A stretch of DNA of 64,000 bases from Desulfobacula sp. (GTDB lineage Bacteria > Desulfobacterota > Desulfobacteria > Desulfobacterales > Desulfobacteraceae): contig NZ_JAQYWD010000009.1 in the NCBI RefSeq assembly GCF_030145145.1, positions 88,453 to 152,452 of the forward strand. The letters are read 5' to 3'. Shown here piece by piece: positions 54,749 to 63,889 of the stretch (the stretch's first letter is position 1; each line of letters opens with the position of its first letter). Position numbers and translations under genes: made by a program. Below the pieces are notes generated by a model. That model ran no database searches and was not told the origin of the DNA. It saw nothing but the letters and a program-made list of their open reading frames with translations.

Positions 54749-54931
54749 TTAGCCGGCTTCATAGGTACATGAAGTGAAATCTATTTCTTCGCCGCATTTG
54801 TCGCATTTATGGGTTTTGTCAAATTCGTCTGAGAAGATTTCTTTTTTTGCATTGCATTTTGGGCAATTGCAGGTGAAAGATTTCAACTCTTTAAATTGTT
54901 CAAAACCGGGGCAGTGTTGTGGGGTTGTCAT
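54749..54931 (-). CDS. Small zinc-binding (rubredoxin-like) protein
   Basis: The 60-residue protein contains HCPGFEQF, CNCPKC, CDKCGEE and a final SCTYEAG; CPKC and CDKC form a likely zinc or iron knuckle. Small proteins of this pattern occur in sulfate reducers near hcp, but I have no named function; a role as an electron carrier or zinc protein is possible. AAGGAG is six bases from the chosen ATG (a tandem ATG at 54934 is the alternative). A Cys-rich short protein next to hcpR fits the redox cluster. Confidence 0.7.
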   Translation of the reverse strand: MTTPQHCPGFEQFKELKSFTCNCPKCNAKKEIFSDEFDKTHKCDKCGEEIDFTSCTYEAG

Positions 54932-55027
54932 CATATTCTCCTTTTTTATTGCTTTGGTTAAATGGGAAACTCGGTGAAAATTAAATGTCAATTTGTCATC
55001 CTTGTCAAGCGAAAACAAAGATTTAAT

Positions 55028-56020
55028 TTAGTTCAAATTGACAAGGGTTCGGCCGTTCAATTCTCCTTTTAACATCCGTTCGATTTTATCATTTAACTGG
55101 TCCAAAGATATTTCATCAACCAGTTTTTCAAAATAGTCAAATTTCCAGTCTGAAGCAAGCTTGTTCCAGACAGTGGATCTAAATGCCATGGGGCAGTCCT
55201 GGGAACCGATTCCCAGAAGGGAGACCCCCCTTAAAATAAAGGGGAAAACCGTCATGGGCAGATCTGCAGAGGCCACATTTCCGCAGCAAGTGACAATCCC
55301 TTCCGGTTTTGTCGATTTGATAGCGGTCGCCAGGATTTCGCCGCCTACTGTGTCAATAGCGCCGGCCCATTGTGGCTTTAAAAGGGGCGATGTCGTATTT
55401 TTCAGAAAATCATTCCGGGCAATGATGGTTTTAACGCCCAGGTTGTTCAGCAAAGTGGTGTCTGTTTTTCCGGACACTGCAACGACAGTATACCCAAGGT
55501 GGGATAAAATACCTGCGGCAAGGCTTCCGACGCCGCCCGTAGCACCGGTGACAAGGATATCGCCATGGTCGGGCCCAAGGGTTTGGGTCAGTTTGAAAAC
55601 AGACATGCCGGCCGTCAATCCGGCGGTCCCGAATATCATGCTCTGCTTCAGGTCCAGACCATCCGGCAGTTTGACGACCCAGTCCCCGGGCACACGGATA
55701 TACTGCCCGAATCCCCCTGCCGTGTTCATGCCAAGATCGTAACTGGTAACAATGACCTTTTCTCCTTTTTTTATGGTGTCAACACGGCTTTCTTCAACAA
55801 TGCCGGCGGCATCAATTCCGGGTGTATGGGGGTATTGTTTTGTCACGCCGCGATTTCCACTGGCGGATAAAGCATCTTTATAATTCAGGGAAGAATAAAG
55901 AACCCGAACCAATACGTCATTGTCCGGAAGGGTATCGATCAAGGCTTCTTTTACCTGTCCTGTAAAGTTATTTTTTCCGGTTTCCTCAACAATGAATGCG
56001 TTATATGATAAATTATCCAT
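55028..56020 (-). CDS. YhdH/AcuI-type quinone oxidoreductase (acrylyl-CoA reductase-like)
   Basis: The 330-residue MDR-family protein lacks zinc ligands and has the YhdH/AcuI features: SSLNYKDALSASGNRGVTKQYPHTPGIDAAG near the start, the NADPH-binding GATGGVGSLAAGIL, and the C-terminal SQDCPMAFRSTVWNKL. AcuI reduces acrylyl-CoA with NADPH, protecting against this electrophile. Met at 56020 is chosen since AAGGA lies eight bases before it. The gene is monocistronic in appearance. Confidence 0.88.
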   Translation of the reverse strand: MDNLSYNAFIVEETGKNNFTGQVKEALIDTLPDNDVLVRVLYSSLNYKDALSASGNRGVTKQYPHTPGIDAAGIVEESRVDTIKKGEKVIVTSYDLGMNTAGGFGQYIRVPGDWVVKLPDGLDLKQSMIFGTAGLTAGMSVFKLTQTLGPDHGDILVTGATGGVGSLAAGILSHLGYTVVAVSGKTDTTLLNNLGVKTIIARNDFLKNTTSPLLKPQWAGAIDTVGGEILATAIKSTKPEGIVTCCGNVASADLPMTVFPFILRGVSLLGIGSQDCPMAFRSTVWNKLASDWKFDYFEKLVDEISLDQLNDKIERMLKGELNGRTLVNLN

Positions 56021-56195
56021 ATCTGTCATCCTTATACGGTTAATGATGGGAAGGCTTTAACTTTTATCTGCTCAGTATTTCTCTATCAGAATTCCATGGG
56101 ATATCCAATTGTTTTTAAAATTTGGTTGAAAAAAATGATATTGACCCGGCATATATATTTTTACTTTCGTACCTAAATTTGCTAATCATGTCGGG

Positions 56196-57338
56196 ATGAA
56201 AAATCAAAAATTCCAAACAGGCCGGGTAACCCTTGTCGCATTCTCCCATTTTATTCATGATGCCTATACCAGTTTTCTTGCGCCGCTGCTGCCCATCATT
56301 ATAGAGAAGCTGTCGCTGACCTTAAGCCAGGCCGGTTTGCTGACAACGGTGATGCAGATTCCAGCCATACTCAATCCTTTTATCGGACTGTTTGCCGATA
56401 ACAAGGGACTGGCACGATGGCTGGTTGTCCTTGCACCGACGTTCACAGCCATACCCATGAGCCTTATTTTAAGCGCCTCTTCATACTATTATCTGCTGGT
56501 TCTTGTCTTTTTTGCCGGGATCAGTGTGGCGCTCTATCATGTCCCCTCACCTGTTCTGGTGGCAAAATATTCCGGGAAGAAGAAGGGCCTGGGCATGAGT
56601 ATCTTTATGACAGGAGGGGAACTCTCCCGGACCCTGGGTCCCATATTGGCACTGCTGGCACTATCCTTTCTGGGAGCGGATCATTTTTATGGGGTGATGG
56701 GAGTTGCCATGTTAACTTCGGTGGTGTTGTATTTCACCCTTGAAAAAGAACCAGAAAAAACCAGTATTAAACGGAGCGGTTCTTTAAAATCGTCCTATCA
56801 TGAAATCAAGCATGTGCTGATCCCCTTGTCCGGTATTTTATCGGCCCGATCCTTTATGATGGCATCCATGGGGGTTTTTCTCGCCGTTTTTGTGGAACGG
56901 GAGACCGGAAGCCTCTGGTATGGCGGGGCTGCCCTTGCTTTGTATGAGGCCTTTGGTGTGGCCGGGGTTTTCAGTGCGGGAACGCTCAGTGACCGGCTGG
57001 GAAGGCAACGGGTCCTGTTCTGGGTATTGATGGTGGCACCGGTTGCCATTCTGAGCTTTGTTTTTACAACGGGCATTATACAGATTGTCATGCTGGTGAT
57101 CGCCGGGTTTACGGTTTTGTCAACCACCCCTGTCATGTTGGCCATCATCCAGGAAAATGCCAGGGAAAATCCCTCGGTAGCCAATGGCCTGTTCATGATG
57201 ATCTCCTTTGCCGTCAGATCTATAGCCGTTTTTTTGACCGGTATTATCGGTGATGTGGCAGGGCTTGAGAATATGTTTATCGTGAGTGCTTTGATCGGGT
57301 TCACTGCGATTCCGTTTTTATTAAAACTGGACCGTTAA
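56196..57338 (+). CDS. MFS transporter, fosmidomycin-resistance-like (Fsr)
   Basis: The 380-residue protein has about 12 membrane helices and starts VTLVAFSHFIHDAYTSFLAPLLPIIIEKLSLTLSQAGLL, the opening of the Fsr branch of MFS exporters, with the DNKGLARWL and SDRLGRQR loops. It likely exports small toxic compounds. The ribosome-binding site is weak (GTCGGG), so the start is the first ATG. It is divergent from the AcuI-like gene. Confidence 0.85.
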   Translation: MKNQKFQTGRVTLVAFSHFIHDAYTSFLAPLLPIIIEKLSLTLSQAGLLTTVMQIPAILNPFIGLFADNKGLARWLVVLAPTFTAIPMSLILSASSYYYLLVLVFFAGISVALYHVPSPVLVAKYSGKKKGLGMSIFMTGGELSRTLGPILALLALSFLGADHFYGVMGVAMLTSVVLYFTLEKEPEKTSIKRSGSLKSSYHEIKHVLIPLSGILSARSFMMASMGVFLAVFVERETGSLWYGGAALALYEAFGVAGVFSAGTLSDRLGRQRVLFWVLMVAPVAILSFVFTTGIIQIVMLVIAGFTVLSTTPVMLAIIQENARENPSVANGLFMMISFAVRSIAVFLTGIIGDVAGLENMFIVSALIGFTAIPFLLKLDR

Positions 57339-57449
57339 GACTGCAGCTAAAATACATGGAAAGGTTATCTTTTTCAGGACATTTTCAAACGGATGAAATC
57401 CTGTTATGATGAGCCCTGTTATGTGGAGAACAATCAAAGGATTTAAACA

Positions 57450-58655
57450 GTGAACACAGTGAAAAAAAGTATCCTTCAAAAGGGAAAAGGCAAGACACGA
57501 AAACAGGCAAAACTTGACTATCTATATGAAAAAGAATCCCGTTATTTTGCCCAGGTTGCTGAAACAGTAAAAGACATTGCCATAAAAGAACTCAAAGAAC
57601 TGGGGGCCGATCATGTACAGCCGGTTTTCCGGGGGATATGGTTTTCAGCATCCAAAAAGAATTTTTATCGGATCGTTTATTTTTCAAGGCTTCTTTCAAG
57701 GATTCTTGCCCCCCTTGTTTCTTTTGAATGTCATGATAAGGATGACCTGTATAAAGCGGCAAAAAAAATCAGGTGGGAAGAGTTTTTAACCCCTAAAAAA
57801 ACATTTTCCATTGTGGCAAATGTGTCTGAATCGGAAATTACCCATTCTAATTTTGCCGGGTTGCGGATCAAAGATGCCATAGCCGATTATTTCAGGGACA
57901 GGACCAATAAGAGACCGAATGTGGATGCACGAGATCCTTATCTCATTGTCAATCTGCATATTCACAGGAACATGGCAACCCTGTCCATTGATGCCTCAGG
58001 CGGGTCATTGCACAAACGCGGTTACCGGGAAGAATCCGTATCCGCCCCCATGCAGGAAACCATAGCTGCAGCCATTATCCGGCTGTCTGAATGGGATGGA
58101 CAAGTCCCGTTATACGATCCCATGTGCGGATCAGGCACCCTTTTGTGTGAGGCCCTTATGGCGTACAGCCGGATACCGGCCCAGGTGTTCAGAACCCAGT
58201 TCGGGTTTGAGCGCCTACCGGATTTTGATGCTGCGTTATGGGAGCAGATCAAACGAGAGTCCCGGGACAATTTCAGGGAATTGAAAGCAAACATGATTTC
58301 GGGAAGTGATGTGTCCGAACATTCGGTTAATGCGGCAAGAATCAATATCATGGGGCTTCATTTCGGCAGTGAAATCACCATTGAACTCAAGGATTTTCAG
58401 GCGATTGAAGCCATAAAAAACAGTGTGATTGTCACCAACCCGCCCTATGGTATCCGCATGGGCAAAGACCAGAATCTCAATCTGTTTTATAAGAACCTGG
58501 GGCTTTTTTTTAAAAGCAGGTGCCGTCAATCCACCGCTTTTGTCTATTTTGGAGAACCCAAATACATTAAAAAAGTGCCGCTTTCTCCTGCCTGGAAACG
58601 TCCTTTGGAAATCGGCGGCCTTGACGGTAAATTGGTAAAATACGATCTATATTAG
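57450..58655 (+). CDS. THUMP-domain class I SAM-dependent RNA methyltransferase (RlmL-N/Trm-like)
   Basis: The 401-residue protein has an N-terminal ferredoxin-like/THUMP region (about 25-165; VHLNLHIHRNMATLSIDASG-type strand), then a Rossmann methyltransferase with PMCGSGTLLCEAL and the catalytic NPPYGIR (near residue 330). This matches the RlmL/YcbY N-terminal module that methylates guanine N2 in 23S rRNA, without the second (RlmK) half. GTG start with AAAGGA nine bases upstream. Confidence 0.88.
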   Translation: MNTVKKSILQKGKGKTRKQAKLDYLYEKESRYFAQVAETVKDIAIKELKELGADHVQPVFRGIWFSASKKNFYRIVYFSRLLSRILAPLVSFECHDKDDLYKAAKKIRWEEFLTPKKTFSIVANVSESEITHSNFAGLRIKDAIADYFRDRTNKRPNVDARDPYLIVNLHIHRNMATLSIDASGGSLHKRGYREESVSAPMQETIAAAIIRLSEWDGQVPLYDPMCGSGTLLCEALMAYSRIPAQVFRTQFGFERLPDFDAALWEQIKRESRDNFRELKANMISGSDVSEHSVNAARINIMGLHFGSEITIELKDFQAIEAIKNSVIVTNPPYGIRMGKDQNLNLFYKNLGLFFKSRCRQSTAFVYFGEPKYIKKVPLSPAWKRPLEIGGLDGKLVKYDLY

Positions 58656-58682
58656 CATCAGTCCGGGAAGACTTAGCAACCT

Positions 58683-58850
58683 ATGGAAAAATCAAAATCA
58701 AGTGGAAAATATACCTGTAATGAGTACCGGGAAGAAATGATCCTTTTGGGGCTGCAAAAAAGACTGGCCGCCCCAAATGTAACCCCTGAAGAAAAAAAAG
58801 AGTTGCTAAGGGAGATTGCCAGGGTTGAACAGCAGATGGGGATCGCTTGA
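58683..58850 (+). CDS. Conserved small protein, 55 residues
   Basis: A 55-codon frame gives MEKSKSSGKYTCNEYREEMILLGLQKRLAAPNVTPEEKKELLREIARVEQQMGIA (shown in pieces: YTCNEYREEM, ILLGLQKRLA, LREIARVEQQM). The pattern C-x2-YR-x-EM-x-L-x-GL-x-(K/R)RL is familiar from small Desulfobacterota proteins, and the rest forms an amphipathic helical hairpin. Shine-Dalgarno is weak. It follows the methyltransferase by 27 bases and may be in its transcript. Function unknown. Confidence 0.7.
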   Translation: MEKSKSSGKYTCNEYREEMILLGLQKRLAAPNVTPEEKKELLREIARVEQQMGIA

Positions 58851-58999
58851 AATTTTTTTACCTGTTCAGCTGGGCGCTTAATTTATGGTCTTTAAGATCC
58901 CGTTTAATTAGAGGCAGTGTGTTTCCGAACCCCTTGATCTGTTACCGGGATAGGGAGCAATACCCCAAGAATTTAAAAGGATAAACTTTTCTATTGATT

Positions 59000-59008
59000 T
59001 GGTATAAT
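59000..59008 (+). promoter_or_regulatory. Extended -10 promoter
   Basis: TGGTATAAT is a perfect extended -10 hexamer in AT-rich DNA, about 100 bases before the small gene at 59108. No good -35 is visible. Between 58851 and 59107 nothing else was found except a 13-codon leader frame (59064-59105) with AAGGTG upstream, ending two bases before the next ATG. Confidence 0.45.
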
Positions 59009-59107
59009 AATTGCTTATTATTTAATTAATAACTGTCAAGGAAAATCAAAGCACAAGGTGATTATGACAGGCAACGTTATGCTATTTATGGATAGGAAGG
59101 ACTGATC

Positions 59108-59308
59108 ATGAAAATTGAAGAAAAACCTTTTGAAGTCACAAAAACATTTGGACTGGGTGTTCTGTTGAAGTTAACAAAGAAAAATATTCAAGGGATCGAA
59201 ATAATAAGTGACGGAGAAAAATTCAGATCCAATGTGACGCTGAATAAACTTTCCGATGCTGTTAATGCCACGATAAAGGCACATAATATTAGTTTGAAAA
59301 TTAAGTAA
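59108..59308 (+). CDS. Small protein of unknown function
   Basis: The 66-residue protein is mixed beta/alpha: KPFEVTKTFGLGVLLKLTKKNIQGIEIISDGEKFRSN then a helix LNKLSDAVNATIKAHNISLK. No membrane segment or Cys. AGGAAGGAC precedes the ATG. Not recognised. It is preceded by a possible promoter and by a very short leader frame whose end is two bases upstream, which could couple their translation. Confidence 0.6.
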   Translation: MKIEEKPFEVTKTFGLGVLLKLTKKNIQGIEIISDGEKFRSNVTLNKLSDAVNATIKAHNISLKIK

Positions 59309-59521
59309 GGGAAGCATGGGGAATGTAAGTCACCTTCATAAAATTGTAAAGCCAATACTGACATAAAATGGCGCTAACCGAGTGGATCGGTTTTCCCCGT
59401 AGGTTCGACACCCGTTTTTTAATCTTTAATCAGGTCTGACTTTTCTCCCTCAGTTAGGTCTCCAATTTATTCAAAGGCTATAAGCATATCGAAATTGCGT
59501 ATAGCTTTTTCAATAATTCCA

Positions 59522-59550
59522 TTGACAGATCTAACTTTAAGCAATAAATA
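59522..59550 (+). promoter_or_regulatory. Likely promoter of sdhCAB
   Basis: A perfect -35 TTGACA (59522-59527), 17 bases, then TAAATA (59545-59550), about 50 bases before sdhC. The -10 is a poor match, so activator help is possible. The space 59309-59521 holds no gene; a TTCGACACCCG stretch near 59398 resembles a tRNA T-arm but no cloverleaf forms. Confidence 0.5.
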
Positions 59551-59596
59551 TTATTTTTTTAGACGGATTTACTCATAATAATTTCCGGAGGAATAT

Positions 59597-60238
59597 ATGA
59601 ACTGGTTAACACAAACCCTTGGATCGTCCATCGGCAAAAAACTACTGATGGCACTTACCGGCTTTTGTTTTGTCGGCTTTTTAACCGTCCACCTGGCTGG
59701 TAACCTCACCGCGTACATGGGCTCGGAGGCCTTTAACGCTTATTCCGAGCATCTGCATTCTTTAGGCCCCTTGATTACCCTGGCCGAATGGGGGCTATTG
59801 ACCCTGGCACTGGTCCATGTGCTTACCGGCACGGTCCTCTTTTATCAAAATGTCAGCGCCCGTCCGGTTCGCTACAAAGTCAGCAAGCGCGCCGGCGGCC
59901 GTACCATCGGATCCGCCACAATGCCCTATACCGGCTTTTTTGTGCTTGCATTTGTTATTTTCCACCTGATGAACTTTCACTTTGTGGATAAAACCGGTAC
60001 CACCATCTTTCAAATTGTCTCTCACGCATTTGGGAATCCGGTCTATATCGGTATCTATATCACGGCCATGATTATCGTCGCCGTGCACATCAGCCATGGA
60101 TTCTGGAGCGCCTTTCAAACCCTGGGCGCCAACCATCCCAAATACACACCCTTTATCATGGGATTCGGAATTGCCGTCAGCGTGATCTTCGGCATTGGTT
60201 TCGGTTTTCTGCCTATCTATATTACGTTAATTGCATAA
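59597..60238 (+). CDS. sdhC: Succinate dehydrogenase/fumarate reductase cytochrome b subunit (B type)
   Basis: The 213-residue protein has five membrane helices and His residues in HLAGN, HSLGP, HVLTG, HLMNFHF and HISHGF that fit two haem b groups, as in the Wolinella-type single-subunit FrdC. It anchors the flavoprotein and Fe-S subunits and exchanges electrons with menaquinone. GGAGG precedes the start. It overlaps nothing upstream and is 10 bases before sdhA. Direction of the reaction (succinate oxidation or fumarate reduction) cannot be told from sequence. Confidence 0.94.
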   Translation: MNWLTQTLGSSIGKKLLMALTGFCFVGFLTVHLAGNLTAYMGSEAFNAYSEHLHSLGPLITLAEWGLLTLALVHVLTGTVLFYQNVSARPVRYKVSKRAGGRTIGSATMPYTGFFVLAFVIFHLMNFHFVDKTGTTIFQIVSHAFGNPVYIGIYITAMIIVAVHISHGFWSAFQTLGANHPKYTPFIMGFGIAVSVIFGIGFGFLPIYITLIA

Positions 60239-60248
60239 GGAGGTTTCA

Positions 60249-62162
60249 ATGCAGCTTGATGCAAAAATACCGGCCGGTCCGCTTGCGGAAAAATGGGACA
60301 ACTACCGCGGCAAAATGAAACTGGTCAATCCGGCCAATAAAAGAAAATTCAATATCATCGTGGTGGGCACCGGTCTGGCCGGCGGCAGTGCTTCGGCAAC
60401 CCTGGCCGAACTCGGCTATAACATAAAAACATTCTGTATTCAGGACAGCCCCAGGCGGGCGCACAGCATTGCGGCCCAGGGCGGCATCAACGCTGCGAAA
60501 AACTACCCCAATGACGGGGACAGTATCTGGCGTCTTTTTTACGATACCATCAAAGGTGGTGACTTCAGGTCCCGGGAAGCCAATGTCTACCGTCTGGCCC
60601 AGGTGAGTAACAACATCATCGATCAGTGTGTTGCCCAGGGCGTGCCCTTTGCCAGAGAATATGGCGGGCTCCTGGCAAACCGCAGTTTTGGTGGTGCCCA
60701 GGTATCACGAACCTTCTACGCCCGGGGACAGACAGGACAGCAACTGCTCTTAGGGGCCTACAGTTCACTGTCCCGACAGATCGCCGCCGGTAAGGTACAG
60801 ATGTTCACCCGCCGTGAAATGGTGGATCTGGTTCTGGTGGATGGCAAGGCCCGGGGCATCATCGTCAGGAACCTGATCACCGGAGAGATGGAACGCCATG
60901 CCGCAGATGCCGTGATCCTTGCCAGCGGGGGCTACGGGAATGCTTTTTATCTGTCCACCAATGCCACCTCCTGCAATGTGGGCGCCGCCTTCAAGGCCTA
61001 CCGGAAAGGGGCCCTGTTTGCCAACCCCTGTTATACCCAGATCCACCCCACCTGCATTCCCAATACAGGAGAATATCAGTCCAAACTGACGCTCATGAGT
61101 GAAAGCCTGCGTAACGACGGAAGGGTCTGGGTGCCGCGTGACCCCAATGATAAACGGCGGCCCAACCAGATCCCGGAAGAAGACCGAAGCTATTACCTGG
61201 AAGAAAAATACCCCAGTTTCGGCAATCTGGTACCCCGGGATGTGGCTTCCCGCAATGCCAAGGAACAATGCGATGCCGGCAGGGGCGTGGGGTTGACCGG
61301 CTATGCCGTTTACCTGGATTTTGCCGATGCCATCCACCGCGACGGCAAAGAGGCGATCCGTAAAAAATATGGCAACTTGTTTGATATGTATTATAATATC
61401 ACCGACGAAGACCCCTACCAGACCCCTATGATGATCTATCCGGCGTCCCACTATACCATGGGCGGATTGTGGGTGGATTACGAACTCCAGAGCAACATAC
61501 CGGGACTGTTTGTCCTGGGTGAAAGTAATTTTTCAGACCACGGGGCCAACCGACTGGGGGCCAGCGCCCTGATGCAGGGACTGGCCGACGGCTATTTTGT
61601 CATTCCCTACACCATTGCCCCCTACCTGGCTGAATCCGGCGTTTCCAATGTGACCGCGGACCACGTAGCCTTTACCGATGCGGCCCGGCAGGCAGATGCC
61701 GCCGTCAAAAAACTCATGGCCATCAACGGCAAACGAACTGCTGATAACATTCATCGGGAACTGGGCAAGATCATGGTGGATCATGTGGGTATGGCCCGCA
61801 ATGAATTCGGTCTTAAAAAAGCTGTCGGGCAAATTCAATCCCTGCGCGAAGAGTTCTGGCAGAACCTCCTGATCCCCGGAACCGACACGGATTACAATCT
61901 CAGTCTGCAAAAAGCCGGCCGACTGGCCGACACGTTGGAGTTTGCCGAACTCATGGCCGAGGATGCCCTGGCACGTGTAGAATCCTGCGGCTGTCATCTG
62001 CGGGAAGAATCCCAGACCGATGAAAATGAAGCCCTTCGGGATGATGACAATTATCGCCATGTCGCTGCCTGGGGATATGCCGGTTATGGTGAAAAACCAA
62101 CCCTTCACAAAGAACCGCTGACCTTTGAAAATGTTGAATTAACGCAAAGGAGTTACAAGTGA
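60249..62162 (+). CDS. sdhA: Succinate dehydrogenase/fumarate reductase flavoprotein subunit
   Basis: The 637-residue flavoprotein has the N-terminal FAD-binding [19 protein letters not shown], the covalent-FAD His in [18 protein letters not shown], and the substrate-site segments ([30 protein letters not shown]). It interconverts succinate and fumarate. The Met at 60249 follows AAGGAGG; the frame is open 18 bases further upstream. It overlaps sdhB by four bases (GTGA). Confidence 0.96.
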   Translation: MQLDAKIPAGPLAEKWDNYRGKMKLVNPANKRKFNIIVVGTGLAGGSASATLAELGYNIKTFCIQDSPRRAHSIAAQGGINAAKNYPNDGDSIWRLFYDTIKGGDFRSREANVYRLAQVSNNIIDQCVAQGVPFAREYGGLLANRSFGGAQVSRTFYARGQTGQQLLLGAYSSLSRQIAAGKVQMFTRREMVDLVLVDGKARGIIVRNLITGEMERHAADAVILASGGYGNAFYLSTNATSCNVGAAFKAYRKGALFANPCYTQIHPTCIPNTGEYQSKLTLMSESLRNDGRVWVPRDPNDKRRPNQIPEEDRSYYLEEKYPSFGNLVPRDVASRNAKEQCDAGRGVGLTGYAVYLDFADAIHRDGKEAIRKKYGNLFDMYYNITDEDPYQTPMMIYPASHYTMGGLWVDYELQSNIPGLFVLGESNFSDHGANRLGASALMQGLADGYFVIPYTIAPYLAESGVSNVTADHVAFTDAARQADAAVKKLMAINGKRTADNIHRELGKIMVDHVGMARNEFGLKKAVGQIQSLREEFWQNLLIPGTDTDYNLSLQKAGRLADTLEFAELMAEDALARVESCGCHLREESQTDENEALRDDDNYRHVAAWGYAGYGEKPTLHKEPLTFENVELTQRSYK

Positions 62163-62932
62163 CACACGCAACCGATACCATCAATATAACGCTGAAAGTC
62201 TGGCGCCAGAAAGGCCCCAGGGACAGGGGCCGGTTTGAAACTATTTTGGCCAATGATATTCATACCCACATGTCTTTTCTGGAAATGCTGGATGTGGTCA
62301 ACGAACAACTGGCCCTGGACGGCAAAGAACCCATTGAATTCGATAATGACTGCCGGGAAGGCATCTGCGGCATGTGCGGCTGTGTGGTCAACGGAACGGC
62401 CCATGGTCCTGAAAAGGCCATGACCTTGTGTCAACTGCATATGCGCAAATTCAAAACCGGTGACACCATCGTGGTGGAACCGTTCAGAGCCAGAGCATTC
62501 AAGGTCGTCAAGGACCTGATTGTCGATCGAAGCCCCCTGGACAAAATCATCCAGGCCGGGGGATATGTCAGTATGAATACGGGGGGCGCAGCAGACGCCA
62601 ACAGCCTCCCTGTTCCTCAGGTCACCGCCGAAAAAGCCATGGACGCCGCCGCCTGTATCGGATGCGGTGCCTGTGTGGCCGCCTGCCCCAATGCATCGGC
62701 CATGCTGTTTGTCAGCGCCAAAATATCCCAGCTGGCCCTGCTGCCCCAGGGACGTCCCGAAGCGGCCCAGCGCGCCATGAACATGGTGCATATTATGGAT
62801 GCCTGTGGGTTCGGCAACTGTTCCAATGAGCGGGAATGTGAAAATGTATGCCCCAAAGAAATTTCCATCGTCAATATTGCCCGGCTGAATCGTGAATTTT
62901 TTAAAGCTGCATTTACTTCAGATGCCGTGTGA
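62159..62932 (+). CDS. sdhB: Succinate dehydrogenase/fumarate reductase iron-sulfur subunit
   Basis: The 257-residue protein carries a 2Fe-2S motif ([11 protein letters not shown] with a later CQLH), a 4Fe-4S motif [12 protein letters not shown] and a 3Fe-4S/4Fe-4S motif CGFGNC...CENVCP. It passes electrons between the flavin and the cytochrome b. It starts with GTG, overlapping the sdhA stop, with AAAGGAG upstream. Last gene of the operon; a hairpin follows. Confidence 0.96.
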   Translation: MTHATDTINITLKVWRQKGPRDRGRFETILANDIHTHMSFLEMLDVVNEQLALDGKEPIEFDNDCREGICGMCGCVVNGTAHGPEKAMTLCQLHMRKFKTGDTIVVEPFRARAFKVVKDLIVDRSPLDKIIQAGGYVSMNTGGAADANSLPVPQVTAEKAMDAAACIGCGACVAACPNASAMLFVSAKISQLALLPQGRPEAAQRAMNMVHIMDACGFGNCSNERECENVCPKEISIVNIARLNREFFKAAFTSDAV

Positions 62933-62938
62933 ATCGAG

Positions 62939-62966
62939 TTCCGGAATTCAATCGAATTCCGGAACA
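62939..62966. terminator. Perfect hairpin after sdhB
   Basis: GTTCCGGAATTC and its exact complement form a 12-bp stem with a four-base loop, seven bases after the sdhB stop. No T-run follows, so it may be a weak terminator or 3' stabiliser of the sdhCAB mRNA. Confidence 0.7.
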
Positions 62967-62989
62967 GCATATTTAATTCTAACAAAAAA

Positions 62990-63185
62990 ATGAACCGAAT
63001 TTCCCCGGTTATTTTTAGTGTTGGCTATATCGAACGGTTTGCCCGTCCGGCTGCTCTTGCCAGCATTTTTAATATCAGCACGTCAACAGTCCAAAAATGG
63101 GAAACAAGGCAAAAAGAAACCTGCTGGTGCATCAAGAAACCTGTTGGATATCATGGAAAGAAAGGGCTTGGCGGCTCTTATCTGA
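62990..63185 (+). pseudogene. Frameshifted XRE-type (HigA/NadS-like) antitoxin remnant
   Basis: One frame reads ...ARPAALASIFNISTSTVQKWE, the HTH of a small XRE antitoxin; right after it the frame becomes TRQKETCW, without meaning. Removing one A from GAAACAAGGC restores QGKKKPAGASRNLLDIMERKGLAALI and a stop at 63185, the standard C-terminus of that family. The N-terminal part also seems truncated. No toxin gene is adjacent. Gene broken by a single-base insertion, or a sequencing error. Confidence 0.7.
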
Positions 63186-63889
63186 AACCATCCAAGAGGG
63201 TAAAAAGCTGAAAGGTTTTAATAAAAAGGTGCTGACTTCTTTTGCCAGTACTGCCTGGAATCAAAATCAACACGGTGGGTCTTGTATTTATAGTCCGGGG
63301 TCTTTTTTTTGACCATGAGAAGCGTGGACAATAGCCAGGGCAACAGAATTTTTGTCAACCATTTTTTAAAAAAAATCACCTTGATAAAATTAATTTTTAA
63401 TTTGTGTCCATGATAAAATGATAAAGGTTTCATACAGAGATCTTTCCGACTATCAGGTGCGGTTAAGAAAAGGCGCTTTAGAATACTATTTGAATGGTTG
63501 AATCTTTGAAAAGTTATGAATTGTTGCAAGTATCATTGACTCTTGAAATTTGAAAAAGCCTCCATATTCTGGTTTAAACAATTTGAGATAAAGCGTGGAC
63601 TCACTGGGATAGTCTGGGGTTTTCATCCAACTAAAAAATGGATTTTGTGACGTAAGTAGTCATCACCTCAAGCACTTCGATCTGATCGCCAGATTTTATA
63701 TATCAGGCCCCCAATAACAAAAGAAGTCAAAGATAGTTTAAACGACAGTCTTGGTCAACAAAAACAAATTGTGGGGGGGGGTGGAATTTTTCCCCTGTCA
63801 TGGCCAATCTGGAAATGATCTTTTTAACCTTCGGATTGCTTTATCTCGTATGACTGTTGTCCAGGGAATCTGAGAAATGGAGACAACCG
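63186..63889. other. Gene-free 0.7 kb before the right edge
   Basis: Only short chance frames are present; a 103-codon minus-strand frame (63218-63529) has poor composition and no recognisable motif. AT-rich with homopolymer runs, including a G9 tract near 63774. It may be a degraded mobile or toxin-antitoxin region, in view of the antitoxin remnant at its left end. Confidence 0.5.

Noticed and set aside
59376..59412. tRNA-like TTCGACACCCG stretch before sdhC
   Set aside because: It resembles a T-arm loop, but no acceptor stem, anticodon arm or 70-90 base cloverleaf can be drawn.
63218..63529. 103-codon minus-strand frame near the right edge
   Set aside because: No ribosome-binding site, no motif, composition typical of AT-rich non-coding DNA.
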